Source: Thermoproteota archaeon (GTDB lineage: Archaea; Korarchaeota; Korarchaeia; Korarchaeales; Korarchaeaceae). Taken from it: 64,000 bases of DNA. The notes beneath the pieces are model-generated. The model was not told the origin of the DNA and did no database searches. It saw only the letters and a list, made by a program, of their open reading frames with translations. The DNA lies in assembly GCA_027078475.1 (NCBI GenBank), contig JALWYH010000003.1:1-64000 (forward strand), in the 5' to 3' direction. Positions 8,544 to 15,502 of the stretch are shown here, one piece after another. Within the stretch, counting starts at the first letter, position 1; each line of letters starts with the position of its first letter. The position numbers were made by a program, and so were the translations under genes.

Positions 8544-9061
8544 TGGCTCCCCCTAGCTAGGTGGACTAGATGTGCCGCCTCCGGCAGTATGAGCTTTCTC
8601 AGGGCCAGCTCCACCCCATCAGGGGATCCTGGAAGCAAGAATACCAGAGATCCCCTGAAGACACCAGCCGACGCTCTGCTCGCCATGGCGGCGCTGCCTA
8701 CTTGAGAGTAACTCAGCCATCTGAAGAGCTCCCCAAACCCGGGTATATTCCTCTCCAATAGGGGCTCGACGGCATCCGGGGTCACATCGGTGGGATGCAG
8801 TCCCGTCCCACCGCTGAACAGGATTACATCTGAGTCTGCCGAGGCCCTTTCTAGGGACTCCCTGATCCTCGAGGCGTCGTCCGGAATTATTTCCTTCCTC
8901 ACCACCCTGTGACCCCTCCCGCTAATCAGCTCTACAGCGAGCTTCCCCGTCAGATCCTCCTTCCCCTTCCCTCTAGAGCGGGAAGTGCTGACTATGAATA
9001 TGGAGAATGAGACCGACCTGGGCGCCCTCCCCTTGTGCTCTTCCGGTACCGATGCAACCAT
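8540..9061 (-). CDS. moaB: Molybdopterin adenylyltransferase family protein (MoaB/MogA)
   Basis: A 173-residue MoaB/MogA fold protein that adenylates molybdopterin before metal insertion by MoeA. The conserved segments are the FIVSTSRSRGKG strand, the SGGTGLHPTDVTPDAV active-site loop (VILFSGGTG) and LPGSPDGVELALRKLILPE. It is transcribed towards the moeA pair and overlaps its last codon; no moaA, moaC, moaD or moaE is in the window. The first 15 residues (EEHKGRAPRS) are typical of the family's variable N-terminus, so the start is probably right. Confidence 0.93.
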   Translation of the reverse strand: MVASVPEEHKGRAPRSVSFSIFIVSTSRSRGKGKEDLTGKLAVELISGRGHRVVRKEIIPDDASRIRESLERASADSDVILFSGGTGLHPTDVTPDAVEPLLERNIPGFGELFRWLSYSQVGSAAMASRASAGVFRGSLVFLLPGSPDGVELALRKLILPEAAHLVHLARGSH

Positions 9062-9118
9062 ATGCGGGACTTGAAGGCTATCTTAATATTCTTGCACATG
9101 GCTTAACGCGGGGTCGTG

Positions 9119-9568
9119 ATGCCGCGCAGGAAGGGCAAGATCACTCCCGGCCTTCAGGAGTACCTGACTGCCATTTACAGGTTGAAGAGAGAAGGCAGGA
9201 AGGTCGTCAGGGTAAAGGAGCTGGCCGAGGAGATGGGAGTCAGGCTCTCAAGCGTAACGGATGCAGCAAAGAGACTGGTCAAGCTCGGGCTTATAAGCTA
9301 CGAGAAGTACGGCTACATAGATCTGACTCCCGAGGGAGAGAGGGTCGCCTCATCAACACTGAACAAGGAGGAGGTGTTCTACAGGTTTCTCACCGAGGTG
9401 CTCGGTTTAGACGAAAGTAAGGCGAAGGAGGAGGCCTGCTGGGTGGAACACGGCCTTGAAGATGAGACTGCATTCAGGATCTCCAGCTTGATATCCTTCT
9501 TACAAGAATGCGTCCATAATTTTAAGAATAGATACGATAAATTTTTGAAGAATGGAGAATGTGAGTAA
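9119..9568 (+). CDS. DtxR/MntR-family metal-dependent transcriptional regulator
   Basis: A 149-residue two-domain repressor. A winged helix covers about residues 10-75 (VKELAEEMGVRLSSVTDAAKR recognition region) and a DtxR dimerisation/metal domain follows with EEACWVEH at 104-111, matching the Glu-x-x-Cys-x-x-Glu-His metal site. There is no SH3-like FeoA tail. Family members bind Fe(II) or Mn(II) and repress uptake or iron-use genes. An inverted repeat 53 bp downstream, before the ferredoxin gene, is a candidate target; feoB at the window end may be another. A GTG at 9116, directly before the ATG, is an equal start. Confidence 0.92.
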   Translation: MPRRKGKITPGLQEYLTAIYRLKREGRKVVRVKELAEEMGVRLSSVTDAAKRLVKLGLISYEKYGYIDLTPEGERVASSTLNKEEVFYRFLTEVLGLDESKAKEEACWVEHGLEDETAFRISSLISFLQECVHNFKNRYDKFLKNGECE

Positions 9569-9620
9569 TTTTCAAGGGATAGATGATTTGATAATCCCCA
9601 CTCATGACCAAAGGATCAAC

Positions 9621-9643
9621 TTAACCTTCCATAAAAAGGTTAA
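9621..9643. promoter_or_regulatory. Perfect palindrome, candidate DtxR-type operator
   Basis: TTAACCTT, a 7-nt spacer, then AAGGTTAA: an exact 8-7-8 inverted repeat with the TTA-ACC/GGT-TAA character of known DtxR/MntR operators. It lies between the dtxR-like gene and the ferredoxin gene and overlaps the AT-rich element (TTAAATA) likely to be the ferredoxin TATA box, so binding would block TBP. Function is inferred. Confidence 0.5.
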
Positions 9644-9688
9644 ATAGGATCTCCCCCCTCTTACCACGCCCTTAGGGGGTGTCTAGGT

Positions 9689-9916
9689 ATGGCTAAGTAC
9701 AAGATAGTCCATGATAGGGAGTCCTGCATAGCCGATGGGGTGTGCGCCTCTCTTTGTCCCGACAACTGGATAATAGCGGATGACGGGCTAGCCAGCCCAA
9801 TCAAGACCGAGCTCGACGACCTCGGGTGCAACATGGAGGCGGCCCAGGCCTGCCCCGTGAACATAATACACATATACGAGATCAAGGAGGACGGATCCGA
9901 GGTCCAGCTCATCTGA
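9689..9916 (+). CDS. Ferredoxin, single [4Fe-4S] with aspartate ligand
   Basis: A 75-residue electron carrier that closely follows the Pyrococcus furiosus ferredoxin plan. Cluster ligands are Cys13, Asp16 (in place of the second Cys), Cys19 and Cys55, and Cys23 and Cys47 are placed to form the extra disulfide. The Asp ligand is known to allow easy [3Fe-4S]/[4Fe-4S] interconversion. The protein is acidic and probably serves ferredoxin-dependent oxidoreductases of central metabolism. It sits alone behind a palindrome and a TATA-like element; the likely leader is about 15 nt. Confidence 0.93.
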   Translation: MAKYKIVHDRESCIADGVCASLCPDNWIIADDGLASPIKTELDDLGCNMEAAQACPVNIIHIYEIKEDGSEVQLI

Positions 9917-9931
9917 TCCTAATTTTATTTC

Positions 9932-10253
9932 GGGCGGTGGGCTCCCCCGAGGTGGATAGCGGGTTCGGGAGCCCCCCTCATTCTCCCTCGGACACTCACC
10001 CCAGCCCACTGGCAGCGCCGACCGTCCACCTTAGGGCTGCTCCCTTCCGGGCCTGGCCCGGTTCGGTGGCAGAGGGGCTCACCCCGTCCCTCCGGACGAG
10101 GATGCCCCACCGGCGGCCCGCCAGCGCCGAGGATCATCGGTCCGAGGGAGCGAGGGGAATCTCCCACCCGCTACCGCCCCCGGGGGTTACTGGCCCCGGC
10201 ATTAGCCTTCCGGTTCAGGGGGCGGCTACTCCCCCGGCCCTACCCCACCGCCC
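9932..10253 (-). ncRNA. ffs: SRP RNA (7S RNA)
   Basis: About 322 nt, the usual archaeal SRP RNA size. The diagnostic helix 8 lies at 10034-10066 on the minus strand, with CCAGGCCCGGAAGGGAGCAG. The 5' end GGGCGGTGGG pairs perfectly with the 3' end CCCACCGCCC, closing helix 1. The region has very high GC and strong inverted repeats and explains the lack of genes here; open frames crossing it are spurious. The RNA scaffolds SRP54 (encoded at 38843-40162) and SRP19 in co-translational targeting. End points are set by the terminal helix and may be off by a few bases. Confidence 0.93.
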
Positions 10254-10273
10254 ATCATCCGGTTCCGGAGGCG

Positions 10274-10284
10274 AAATAAAAAGG
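10274..10284 (-). promoter_or_regulatory. TATA-like box of SRP RNA
   Basis: Minus-strand CCTTTTTATTT is centred about 26 bp before the SRP RNA 5' end and immediately after the rpiA stop codon, so the RNA has its own promoter in the tail of the rpiA operon. Confidence 0.6.
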
Positions 10285-10289
10285 TGGTC

Positions 10290-10976
10290 TCAACTCACGA
10301 ACCTCCTGACCTCCTCCCCGAAGGCCACCAAGACCTCGTCAGCCAGCCCGGTGAATATGCCCACCTCAACCACGCCGGGATACAGCTTCAGGGCCTTCTC
10401 GACGGATTCGGGGTCGTCTAAAGGCTGGCACTCCACGTCCAGTATGTAGTTCCCATTATCGGATGTGAATATGCGATCACCCGACATTCGAAGGACCGAT
10501 CTGGAGTTAAGCGAGCCCTCTATCAGTTCCCTGGTCCATTCATGGCCGTAGGGAAGTATCTCCACAGGAAGGGGCCTCCGAGAGCAGAGTCTCGCGACCA
10601 CCTTGGACTGATCCGCTATGATGACGTAGTAGTCGCTGTTCGCCGCCAGTATCTTCTCCCTGACCAAGGCCCCACCTCCCCCCTTCAGCAGGTTCAGTTC
10701 CGGATCCACCTCGTCCGCCCCATCTATGGTGAGCTCGGGCCTCCGCTGACCCGGATCCGCGATCTTCAACCCGTGCCTCCTGGCCTCTTCCTCTATCTGG
10801 CTGGACGATGGTATGACCGTGAGCCCGCGCTCCAGCCCGCTCCTCGCCAGCTCCTCGACGAAGGTCGCAACCGTGGTTCCGGATCCAAGGCCTAGAAGCT
10901 CTATGCCCTCGACCAGCTCGAGGGCCCTCCTGGCAACTATCCTCTTCTCCTGCTCCCTGTCAATCAAGGACCTCAC
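10290..10976 (-). CDS. rpiA: Ribose-5-phosphate isomerase A
   Basis: A 228-residue RpiA interconverting ribose-5-phosphate and ribulose-5-phosphate. Motifs: GLGSGTT (29-35), IDGADEVDP (84-92, catalytic Asp) and LKGGGGALVREK (97-108). The GTG at 10976 overlaps the stop of the upstream GTPase as GTGA, which fixes the start; longer in-frame versions run into that gene. With the hexulose-phosphate isomerase at 18.8 kb this would supply pentoses by the reverse ribulose monophosphate route common in archaea, though the synthase partner is not in the window. Confidence 0.95.
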   Translation of the reverse strand: MRSLIDREQEKRIVARRALELVEGIELLGLGSGTTVATFVEELARSGLERGLTVIPSSSQIEEEARRHGLKIADPGQRRPELTIDGADEVDPELNLLKGGGGALVREKILAANSDYYVIIADQSKVVARLCSRRPLPVEILPYGHEWTRELIEGSLNSRSVLRMSGDRIFTSDNGNYILDVECQPLDDPESVEKALKLYPGVVEVGIFTGLADEVLVAFGEEVRRFVS

Positions 10977-12142
10977 CTGACCACTATCTCCACCACATCC
11001 CCATCCTCCAACACGAAGTCGGCTCCCACCTTCATGGGGGAGTACGGCAGCCTGGCGGACCACACCTTGGCGTACCTGAACCTCTCCTCGAACGACTTGT
11101 GGATGAACCTAGCTAGGTCGAGGACGGTCGATCCCCTGTCCAGTATCACAGCCCTGTCAGATGGCTCCCTCTCATTCCTAGCCTTGGTGAATACCCTTAT
11201 GAGACCCAGCTCCCTTAGGATCATCTCTCCCAGCTCGTCCCTGCTGGGCATTCCCTCGGGGAAGGGGATGACCGCCACGGCCCTGTCTCCGTACTCGGAC
11301 TTCACCTCGCTCAGGAGGGAGGACCATTCCCGGATAAGATCGACCTTGGTCAGGAATATGATGAAGGGCTTGTACTTCTTCTCACCGAACACGGCCTCCT
11401 CCACATCGTCGAGGGTCACCCTGCCCTCTATCTCCACCCAAGCCCTCTCGATGCCGTAGGATCTCAGGATCCTCTTCACATCCCTCTCGTTCCCGTCTAG
11501 GATCCTCCCCTTGTTCACGATTATTATCGTGGGGGCAGCCCTACTCCTCCTGATCCTGACCCTGCCCCGGGGTCTCTCCAGCACGATCCCCCTAGACTCG
11601 AGGAAGGAGACCAGCTCATCCAGCTGGTTCAATGGGTCATCCAATGAGCTCACTACTATGCCCAAGATGTCGGCATTGCCGGCTAAGGCGATGGAGAGGT
11701 TGGTGAGTCCGCCCTGGGCCTGGGGTATGATGGGGGGCGCCTCTACCAGCTGTATCTGGGTGCCCCTGAACTCCATCATCCCCTCCACGGGCCTGATGGT
11801 GGTGAAGGGATTGGGCGATACCTCGACCCTAGCGTTGGTGAGGGTGGAGAGTATGGTGCTCCTGCCCGAGTTGGTGAACCCTATCAGCACCATCTGGGCG
11901 GCGCCTCTCTTCTCCACCATTAAGGATGGTCCCTTGGACTTCTTGCTTGTCCTCCTGCGCTCTATTTCCTCCCTGAGCTCTGCCATCCTTCTCTTTATGA
12001 ATTTCTCCATCTTCTCCGTTCCCTTGTGCTTCGGTATGAGGGAGTAGAACTCCCTCAGCTTCTGCAGCTTTTCCTCCGGGGTTCTGGCCTTGGAGTACTC
12101 CTCCCACTTGGCCTGGGCCTCGGGAGGCAGGTTCGTGGGCAT
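10973..12142 (-). CDS. DRG/Obg-like GTPase with TGS domain, altered P-loop
   Basis: A 389-residue protein of the DRG class. It has a charged N-terminal helical part (1-80), a G domain from about 83, and a C-terminal TGS domain (about 325-389). G1 reads GFTNSGRST, so the usual P-loop Lys is Arg94. The G3 region is VEAPPI (133-138) where DRG proteins have a DLPG-like motif, while TKVDL (G4) is normal. Family members bind ribosomes or translation factors. The altered P-loop suggests weak or altered nucleotide hydrolysis, which is inference. It overlaps mbf1 by 1 nt and rpiA by 4 nt. Confidence 0.85.
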   Translation of the reverse strand: MPTNLPPEAQAKWEEYSKARTPEEKLQKLREFYSLIPKHKGTEKMEKFIKRRMAELREEIERRRTSKKSKGPSLMVEKRGAAQMVLIGFTNSGRSTILSTLTNARVEVSPNPFTTIRPVEGMMEFRGTQIQLVEAPPIIPQAQGGLTNLSIALAGNADILGIVVSSLDDPLNQLDELVSFLESRGIVLERPRGRVRIRRSRAAPTIIIVNKGRILDGNERDVKRILRSYGIERAWVEIEGRVTLDDVEEAVFGEKKYKPFIIFLTKVDLIREWSSLLSEVKSEYGDRAVAVIPFPEGMPSRDELGEMILRELGLIRVFTKARNEREPSDRAVILDRGSTVLDLARFIHKSFEERFRYAKVWSARLPYSPMKVGADFVLEDGDVVEIVVR

Positions 12143-12738
12143 TACTTCTTCCTCCTCTTCTTCTTCACCTCTACTATCTCGCCCAAGGTGACGGATCTCA
12201 GCGAGGGAGGAGGTGCCGTCTCGGGAAGGGCGGAGGAACTCCTCTCTGGATTCCTCTGTATTATCGTTATCTCGAGGAGCTTCTCGATCGATCTGGCCAC
12301 CTCGTAGGGTGGAATTACCTTCTCGGCCTCTATGTTCCTCAGCAGGGATGCCTTGATGTTCAGGGCCGCCGCCACCTGCTCTATCGTCAGGCCCAGAGAC
12401 TCCCTAGCCTCCCTTATCCTGTTGCCATAGCCCTCCACGTACTCTATCTCCTCTACGTTCATTCTCTTCCTCTGCTTCTGGCCCGGGACAGGAACCCCTT
12501 TAGGTTGCTTTCTAGGAGCTTCCCTTCTTAGCGGGGCTTCCGCCCGCGTATCCTTGAGCTGGACCCTAAGTTCCTTCTTCTCCCTCTTTCTCATTATCTT
12601 CCTGGCGCAGCTCGGACAAACCATGGCCTTGTAACCATCCAAGTCGACTATCACGGGTTTACCGACGAACGTACCGCCGCATATCTCGCAGACGTAAACC
12701 TCCTCGGACAAGATCCTCCGCTCCCAAGGACAACTCAC
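12142..12738 (-). CDS. Multiprotein bridging factor 1 homologue (MBF1)
   Basis: A 198-residue archaeal MBF1. A zinc ribbon uses CEIC (17-20) and CPSC (41-44), followed by a basic proline-rich linker and an XRE-type helix-turn-helix at about 103-165 (EARESLGLTIEQVAAALN). It ends in a lysine/arginine tail. In eukaryotes MBF1 bridges TBP and activators; archaeal forms associate with ribosomes and the HTH is the conserved part. Its stop overlaps the next ATG by one base, so it is coupled with the TGS GTPase, another translation-linked protein. Divergent from the NAC gene. Confidence 0.93.
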   Translation of the reverse strand: MSCPWERRILSEEVYVCEICGGTFVGKPVIVDLDGYKAMVCPSCARKIMRKREKKELRVQLKDTRAEAPLRREAPRKQPKGVPVPGQKQRKRMNVEEIEYVEGYGNRIREARESLGLTIEQVAAALNIKASLLRNIEAEKVIPPYEVARSIEKLLEITIIQRNPERSSSALPETAPPPSLRSVTLGEIVEVKKKRRKK

Positions 12739-12777
12739 CCAAGGTAAACTTTACTTTTACTCGAACTCGAAGCTCAC

Positions 12778-13143
12778 ATGATGAGGAAGTTCAGGCCGAA
12801 GGACCTTGAGAAGATGCTCAGGTCCATGGGAGTGAAGGTGCGGACGCTGGATGCTGAGGAGGTGATGATAAAGCTCAGAGATGGCACCGCCCTGCGCATT
12901 AGGGATCCGCAGGTGTCCGTCACCAAGGTCGGTGGCGAGGAGATATATCAGGTGATGGGAAGGGTGGAGGTCATCTCCTCCGTGGAGGAGGAGCAAGGGA
13001 GCGGATATGAGCCCAGTGAGGAGGACATAGCGCTCGTGGCCTCTCAGGCCGGTGTCGACAGGGAGGCAGCTAGAAAGGCACTTATAGAAGCTGAGGGTGA
13101 TCTGGCCGAGGCCATCTTGAGGCTCACGGAGGGAGCTTCTTGA
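12778..13143 (+). CDS. nac: Nascent polypeptide-associated complex protein
   Basis: A 121-residue archaeal NAC, which acts as a homodimer at the ribosome exit tunnel. The NAC beta-barrel covers about residues 20-70 (VMIKLRDGTALRIRDPQVSVTKV) and a UBA domain ends the protein (EEDIALVASQAGVDREAARKAL, about 80-118). Start is either of two adjacent ATGs. The stop overlaps the TTG of the HIT gene as TTGA, so the two are co-translated. Confidence 0.95.
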   Translation: MMRKFRPKDLEKMLRSMGVKVRTLDAEEVMIKLRDGTALRIRDPQVSVTKVGGEEIYQVMGRVEVISSVEEEQGSGYEPSEEDIALVASQAGVDREAARKALIEAEGDLAEAILRLTEGAS

Positions 13144-13658
13144 GCCTTAGGAGATTGTGGGCAGTCTGGAGGATGCCGTACATAAAGCTGCTGGCCACCG
13201 AGGCGGGCAAGGAGTGCATATTCTGTACACTGCCAGCCGAGAGGCGAGACGAGGAGAACCTGATCTTGTATAGGTCGGATCACTGCTTCATAATACTCAA
13301 CAAGTATCCCTACAATCCGGGCCACCTGATGGTGGCTCCCTACAGGCATGTAGCGAGCTTAGAGGACCTGAATGAGGATGAGGCTAAGGACATGTGGAGG
13401 CTTATACGCCTCTCAATGCTTACCCTGAGGAGAGCCATGAATCCTGAGGGTTTCAACGTGGGGGCGAACATAGGAAAGGCAGCCGGGGCAGGATTCGAGG
13501 GGCATTTGCACATCCATATCGTACCGAGGTGGAACGGAGACACCAACTTCATGCCGGTGATTGGCAACACAAAGGTGGTCAGCGATGCCCTGAGGAACAC
13601 TTACGCTGAGTTGAAGAAGGCCCTCTTGGAGGTCCTGAAGGAGGAGGGTGAGAGCTGA
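13140..13658 (+). CDS. HIT family hydrolase/nucleotidyltransferase
   Basis: A 172-residue histidine-triad protein. CIFC (26-29) is a zinc knuckle half, and the catalytic triad is HLHIHIVPRW (122-131). It resembles Ap4A-phosphorylase/FHIT-like HIT proteins with a conserved PYNPGHLMVAPYRH segment. Members split nucleoside phosphoramidates or dinucleoside polyphosphates; the substrate here is open. The N-terminus LRRLWAVWRMPYIK fits the family start, so the overlapping TTG is credible. Confidence 0.92.
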   Translation: MSLRRLWAVWRMPYIKLLATEAGKECIFCTLPAERRDEENLILYRSDHCFIILNKYPYNPGHLMVAPYRHVASLEDLNEDEAKDMWRLIRLSMLTLRRAMNPEGFNVGANIGKAAGAGFEGHLHIHIVPRWNGDTNFMPVIGNTKVVSDALRNTYAELKKALLEVLKEEGES

Positions 13659-13660
13659 GA

Positions 13661-13675
13661 AAAAGCTTTTTTACC
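13661..13675 (+). promoter_or_regulatory. TATA-like box of tRNA-Pro
   Basis: AAAAGCTTTTTTACC is centred about 27 bp before the tRNA-Pro 5' end, just after the HIT gene stop codon. Confidence 0.55.
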
Positions 13676-13694
13676 GTGCTGTCCATCTGGAACT

Positions 13695-13768
13695 GGGGCC
13701 GTGGTCTAGCTTGGTAGGATGCCGGCCTCGGGAGCCGGAGGTCCCGGGTTCAAATCCCGGCGGCCCCA
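13695..13768 (+). tRNA. tRNA-Pro(CGG)
   Basis: Acceptor GGGGCCG pairs with CGGCCCC with discriminator A. Anticodon stem CCGGC/GCCGG holds loop CTCGGGA, anticodon CGG. The T arm has GGTTCAAATCC. CCA is not encoded and no intron is present. Confidence 0.95.
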
Positions 13769-13833
13769 TTTCTCCTCAAGCCTCACGAGATTCAGTAAAA
13801 CTTATTTGAGAGTCTGAACCCATTCTGAATGAG

Positions 13834-13908
13834 AGCCCCGGGCGGGATTCGAACCCGCGACCTGCCGCTTACGAGGCGGCCGCTCTGACCGGGCTGAGCT
13901 ACCGGGGC
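13834..13908 (-). tRNA. tRNA-Thr(CGU)
   Basis: On the minus strand the acceptor GCCCCGG pairs with CCGGGGC, discriminator U. Anticodon loop CTCGTAA gives CGU. It is almost identical to tRNA-Thr(UGU) at 1433-1505 except in the D loop, anticodon and T stem, so the two are paralogues. CCA is not encoded. Confidence 0.95.
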
Positions 13909-13932
13909 TAGTAGTTAGTGCGATAAGGCCGG

Positions 13933-13944
13933 TAATAAACTTTA
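13933..13944. promoter_or_regulatory. Shared TATA-like element for tRNA-Thr(CGU) and TFE
   Basis: TAATAAACTTTA lies about 28 bp from the tRNA-Thr 5' end on one side and about 30 bp before the TFE start on the other. It is the only AT-rich stretch between the two genes, so it probably serves both directions, making the TFE mRNA nearly leaderless. Confidence 0.5.
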
Positions 13945-13967
13945 CTGGGTGAGGGAGACAGGAGGAT

Positions 13968-14504
13968 ATGAGCGACGAGGATCTGATCGTTCTAGCGCTC
14001 GCCGTGGTGGCTAGGGACCTGAGCCTCGCTAGGAAGATGGTAAATTTCGCCAGAGATGGGGTGATGGAGGAAGGAGAGATGCAGGAAAAGCTAAAACTCC
14101 CCCCCACGGAGTTGAGGCAGCTGCTCTACAGGATGCAGGACTCCAATCTCGTCGTGCAGCTAGGGACGAAGGAGGACGAGTCGGGAAACAGGCTCACCTA
14201 CTGGAGGATAAACAAGGACCTGGCCAAGTCCTTCCTAGCCAGAAAGTTCAATGAGGCGAGGGAGATGCTACTTCGGAGGAGGGAGGAGGAATCCTCGGGT
14301 GAGTACTACGTGTGCGCCGCGGATCCCACTCATATAAGGCTCAGCTTCGATGAGGTCATAACTAGGATGGATGACGGGCTGGTCTGCCCAGTCTGCGGTG
14401 CCATGCTGGAGCCAGTCGACCGGGGCAAGATCCTCGAGGAGATAGACAGGATGCTCGACGTATTAAATAAGGCGCTGGAATCGCTGGAAGGAGAGGCCAG
14501 TTGA
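13968..14504 (+). CDS. tfe: Transcription factor E (TFIIE alpha homologue)
   Basis: A 178-residue TFE that stabilises promoter opening by RNA polymerase. An N-terminal winged helix (about 5-95) is followed by a zinc-ribbon region (112-150) and a C-terminal helix. The second Cys of the usual first knuckle is missing: the segment reads CAADPTHIRLSF (from Cys116) and only Cys140 and Cys143 follow, so zinc would need His122 or Asp119 as fourth ligand. AGGAGGAT directly precedes ATG 13968. The stop overlaps the start of DUF2110 as TTGA, a known archaeal pairing. Confidence 0.95.
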   Translation: MSDEDLIVLALAVVARDLSLARKMVNFARDGVMEEGEMQEKLKLPPTELRQLLYRMQDSNLVVQLGTKEDESGNRLTYWRINKDLAKSFLARKFNEAREMLLRRREEESSGEYYVCAADPTHIRLSFDEVITRMDDGLVCPVCGAMLEPVDRGKILEEIDRMLDVLNKALESLEGEAS

Positions 14505-15259
14505 CTAGAACACTTCTAATCCAAGAGAGGATTCCGGCGGACCTGCCCCAAGATTCAGTGCTCGAGGAGCTCGGCTGGGAGATGCTCGGGTACATGAGGG
14601 GGCTGGAGGTGCCTGAGTTGGACTTGGATGTGGAGGATGGATGGGTCAGGGTATCGATGGGCGGTCCCGATGAGGGGGTGGCCGAGAACCTGATAATCAA
14701 GACCTACGGCAGGCTGCCGAGTATTCAGGAGGTGGGTGTGGGCAGCATCTTCAGGGGCTTCTTGGTGGACGTGGGTCGGGTCGGCTACGGTCTATACTTC
14801 AGGGCTTTCAGGGAGGACAAGGATGCTCTCTACCCCCTCTTCGAGATGAGAAATCAGTTGGCGAGGGGTAAGAAGGTCCCCGCTAGGAAGATAGCTAGTG
14901 TCTACGGTCTAGTAGATAATCTCGCCCTGGAGGTAAGGGTGTTCAGGAAGGATGATGAGGGCGTGTACGTGTCTCTCTCCCCCCGGCAGGTTGCGCTGAT
15001 AAGGAGTTGGGTCAACAGGAGGAGAGAGGTGCTGTTTATCGTAAGGGCGACTCCGAAGCAGATCAGGAGAGCCCTCCTCAGAACCGGGCACAGGAGGGAC
15101 GTGAGCGTCGTCAGGACCTCGTTCCTCTCCCACGCCCTAGTCTGCAAACCGGGAACCCAGGCAAGAGGACTCATTCCGAGGCTGGGACCTCATCTCCCTG
15201 GAGCCGTGTTCTCGATACTCTCCCCAAGCAGGGTTTCGGAGATAACCTCCGCCGGGTGA
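14501..15259 (+). CDS. DUF2110 family protein, TFE-linked
   Basis: A 252-residue protein matching the archaeal DUF2110 family in length and in its position next to tfe. The middle has a conserved-looking GVGSIFRGFLVDVGRVGYGLYF strand region and the C-terminal half is basic (QIRRALLRTGHRRDV). No catalytic motif is apparent. Co-translation with TFE through the TTGA overlap suggests a role in transcription or RNA handling, but the function is unknown. Confidence 0.75.
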   Translation: MTRTLLIQERIPADLPQDSVLEELGWEMLGYMRGLEVPELDLDVEDGWVRVSMGGPDEGVAENLIIKTYGRLPSIQEVGVGSIFRGFLVDVGRVGYGLYFRAFREDKDALYPLFEMRNQLARGKKVPARKIASVYGLVDNLALEVRVFRKDDEGVYVSLSPRQVALIRSWVNRRREVLFIVRATPKQIRRALLRTGHRRDVSVVRTSFLSHALVCKPGTQARGLIPRLGPHLPGAVFSILSPSRVSEITSAG

Positions 15260-15302
15260 AGTTTAAAAATCCGCCTCGCCATGAGAGAGCTGGGCTGGAA
15301 GG

Positions 15303-15405
15303 GCCGGGGTGCCCTAGCCTGGTAGGGGGCTGGCCTGCTAAAGCCTCCTCCTGCGGACAGCCAGTGGCCCATCGGGCCGCGAGGGTTCAAATCCCTCCCC
15401 CGGCG
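15303..15405 (+). tRNA. tRNA-Ser(GCU) with an anticodon-loop intron
   Basis: A type II tRNA. Acceptor GCCGGGG pairs with CCCCGGC, discriminator G, and CCA is encoded (15406-15408). Anticodon stem CTGGC/GCCAG is interrupted by an 18-nt insert, placed between positions 37 and 38 at about 15341-15358; removing it gives loop CTGCTAA, anticodon GCU. The variable arm GGCCC-ATC-GGGCC is typical of Ser. Eleven bases later tRNA-Val follows, so both may share one transcript. A TATA-like GTTTAAAAATCC is at 15261-15272. Confidence 0.93.
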
Positions 15406-15415
15406 CCACATTACA

Positions 15416-15488
15416 GGGCCGGTGGTCTAGCGGCTATGACGCCGCCCTTACGAGGCGGAGGTCGGGGGTTCGAGTCCCCCCCGGCCCA
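15416..15488 (+). tRNA. tRNA-Val(UAC)
   Basis: Acceptor GGGCCGG pairs with CCGGCCC, discriminator A. Anticodon stem CCGCC/GGCGG with loop CTTACGA gives anticodon UAC. Not intron-bearing and CCA not encoded. It follows tRNA-Ser(GCU) closely without room for a separate promoter. Confidence 0.95.
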
Positions 15489-15502
15489 CTAGGGAGATCT
15501 GC

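Noticed and set aside
9826-10449. A 207-codon plus-strand open frame across the 9.9-10.3 kb region
   Set aside because: It runs antisense through the SRP RNA, whose helix 8 and closing terminal helix are clear, and into rpiA. Its composition (Pro, Ser, Gly) is that of GC-rich structured RNA.
13802-14107. A 101-codon minus-strand open frame overlapping tRNA-Thr(CGU)
   Set aside because: It reads through the tRNA and antisense through TFE, and has no sign of a real protein.
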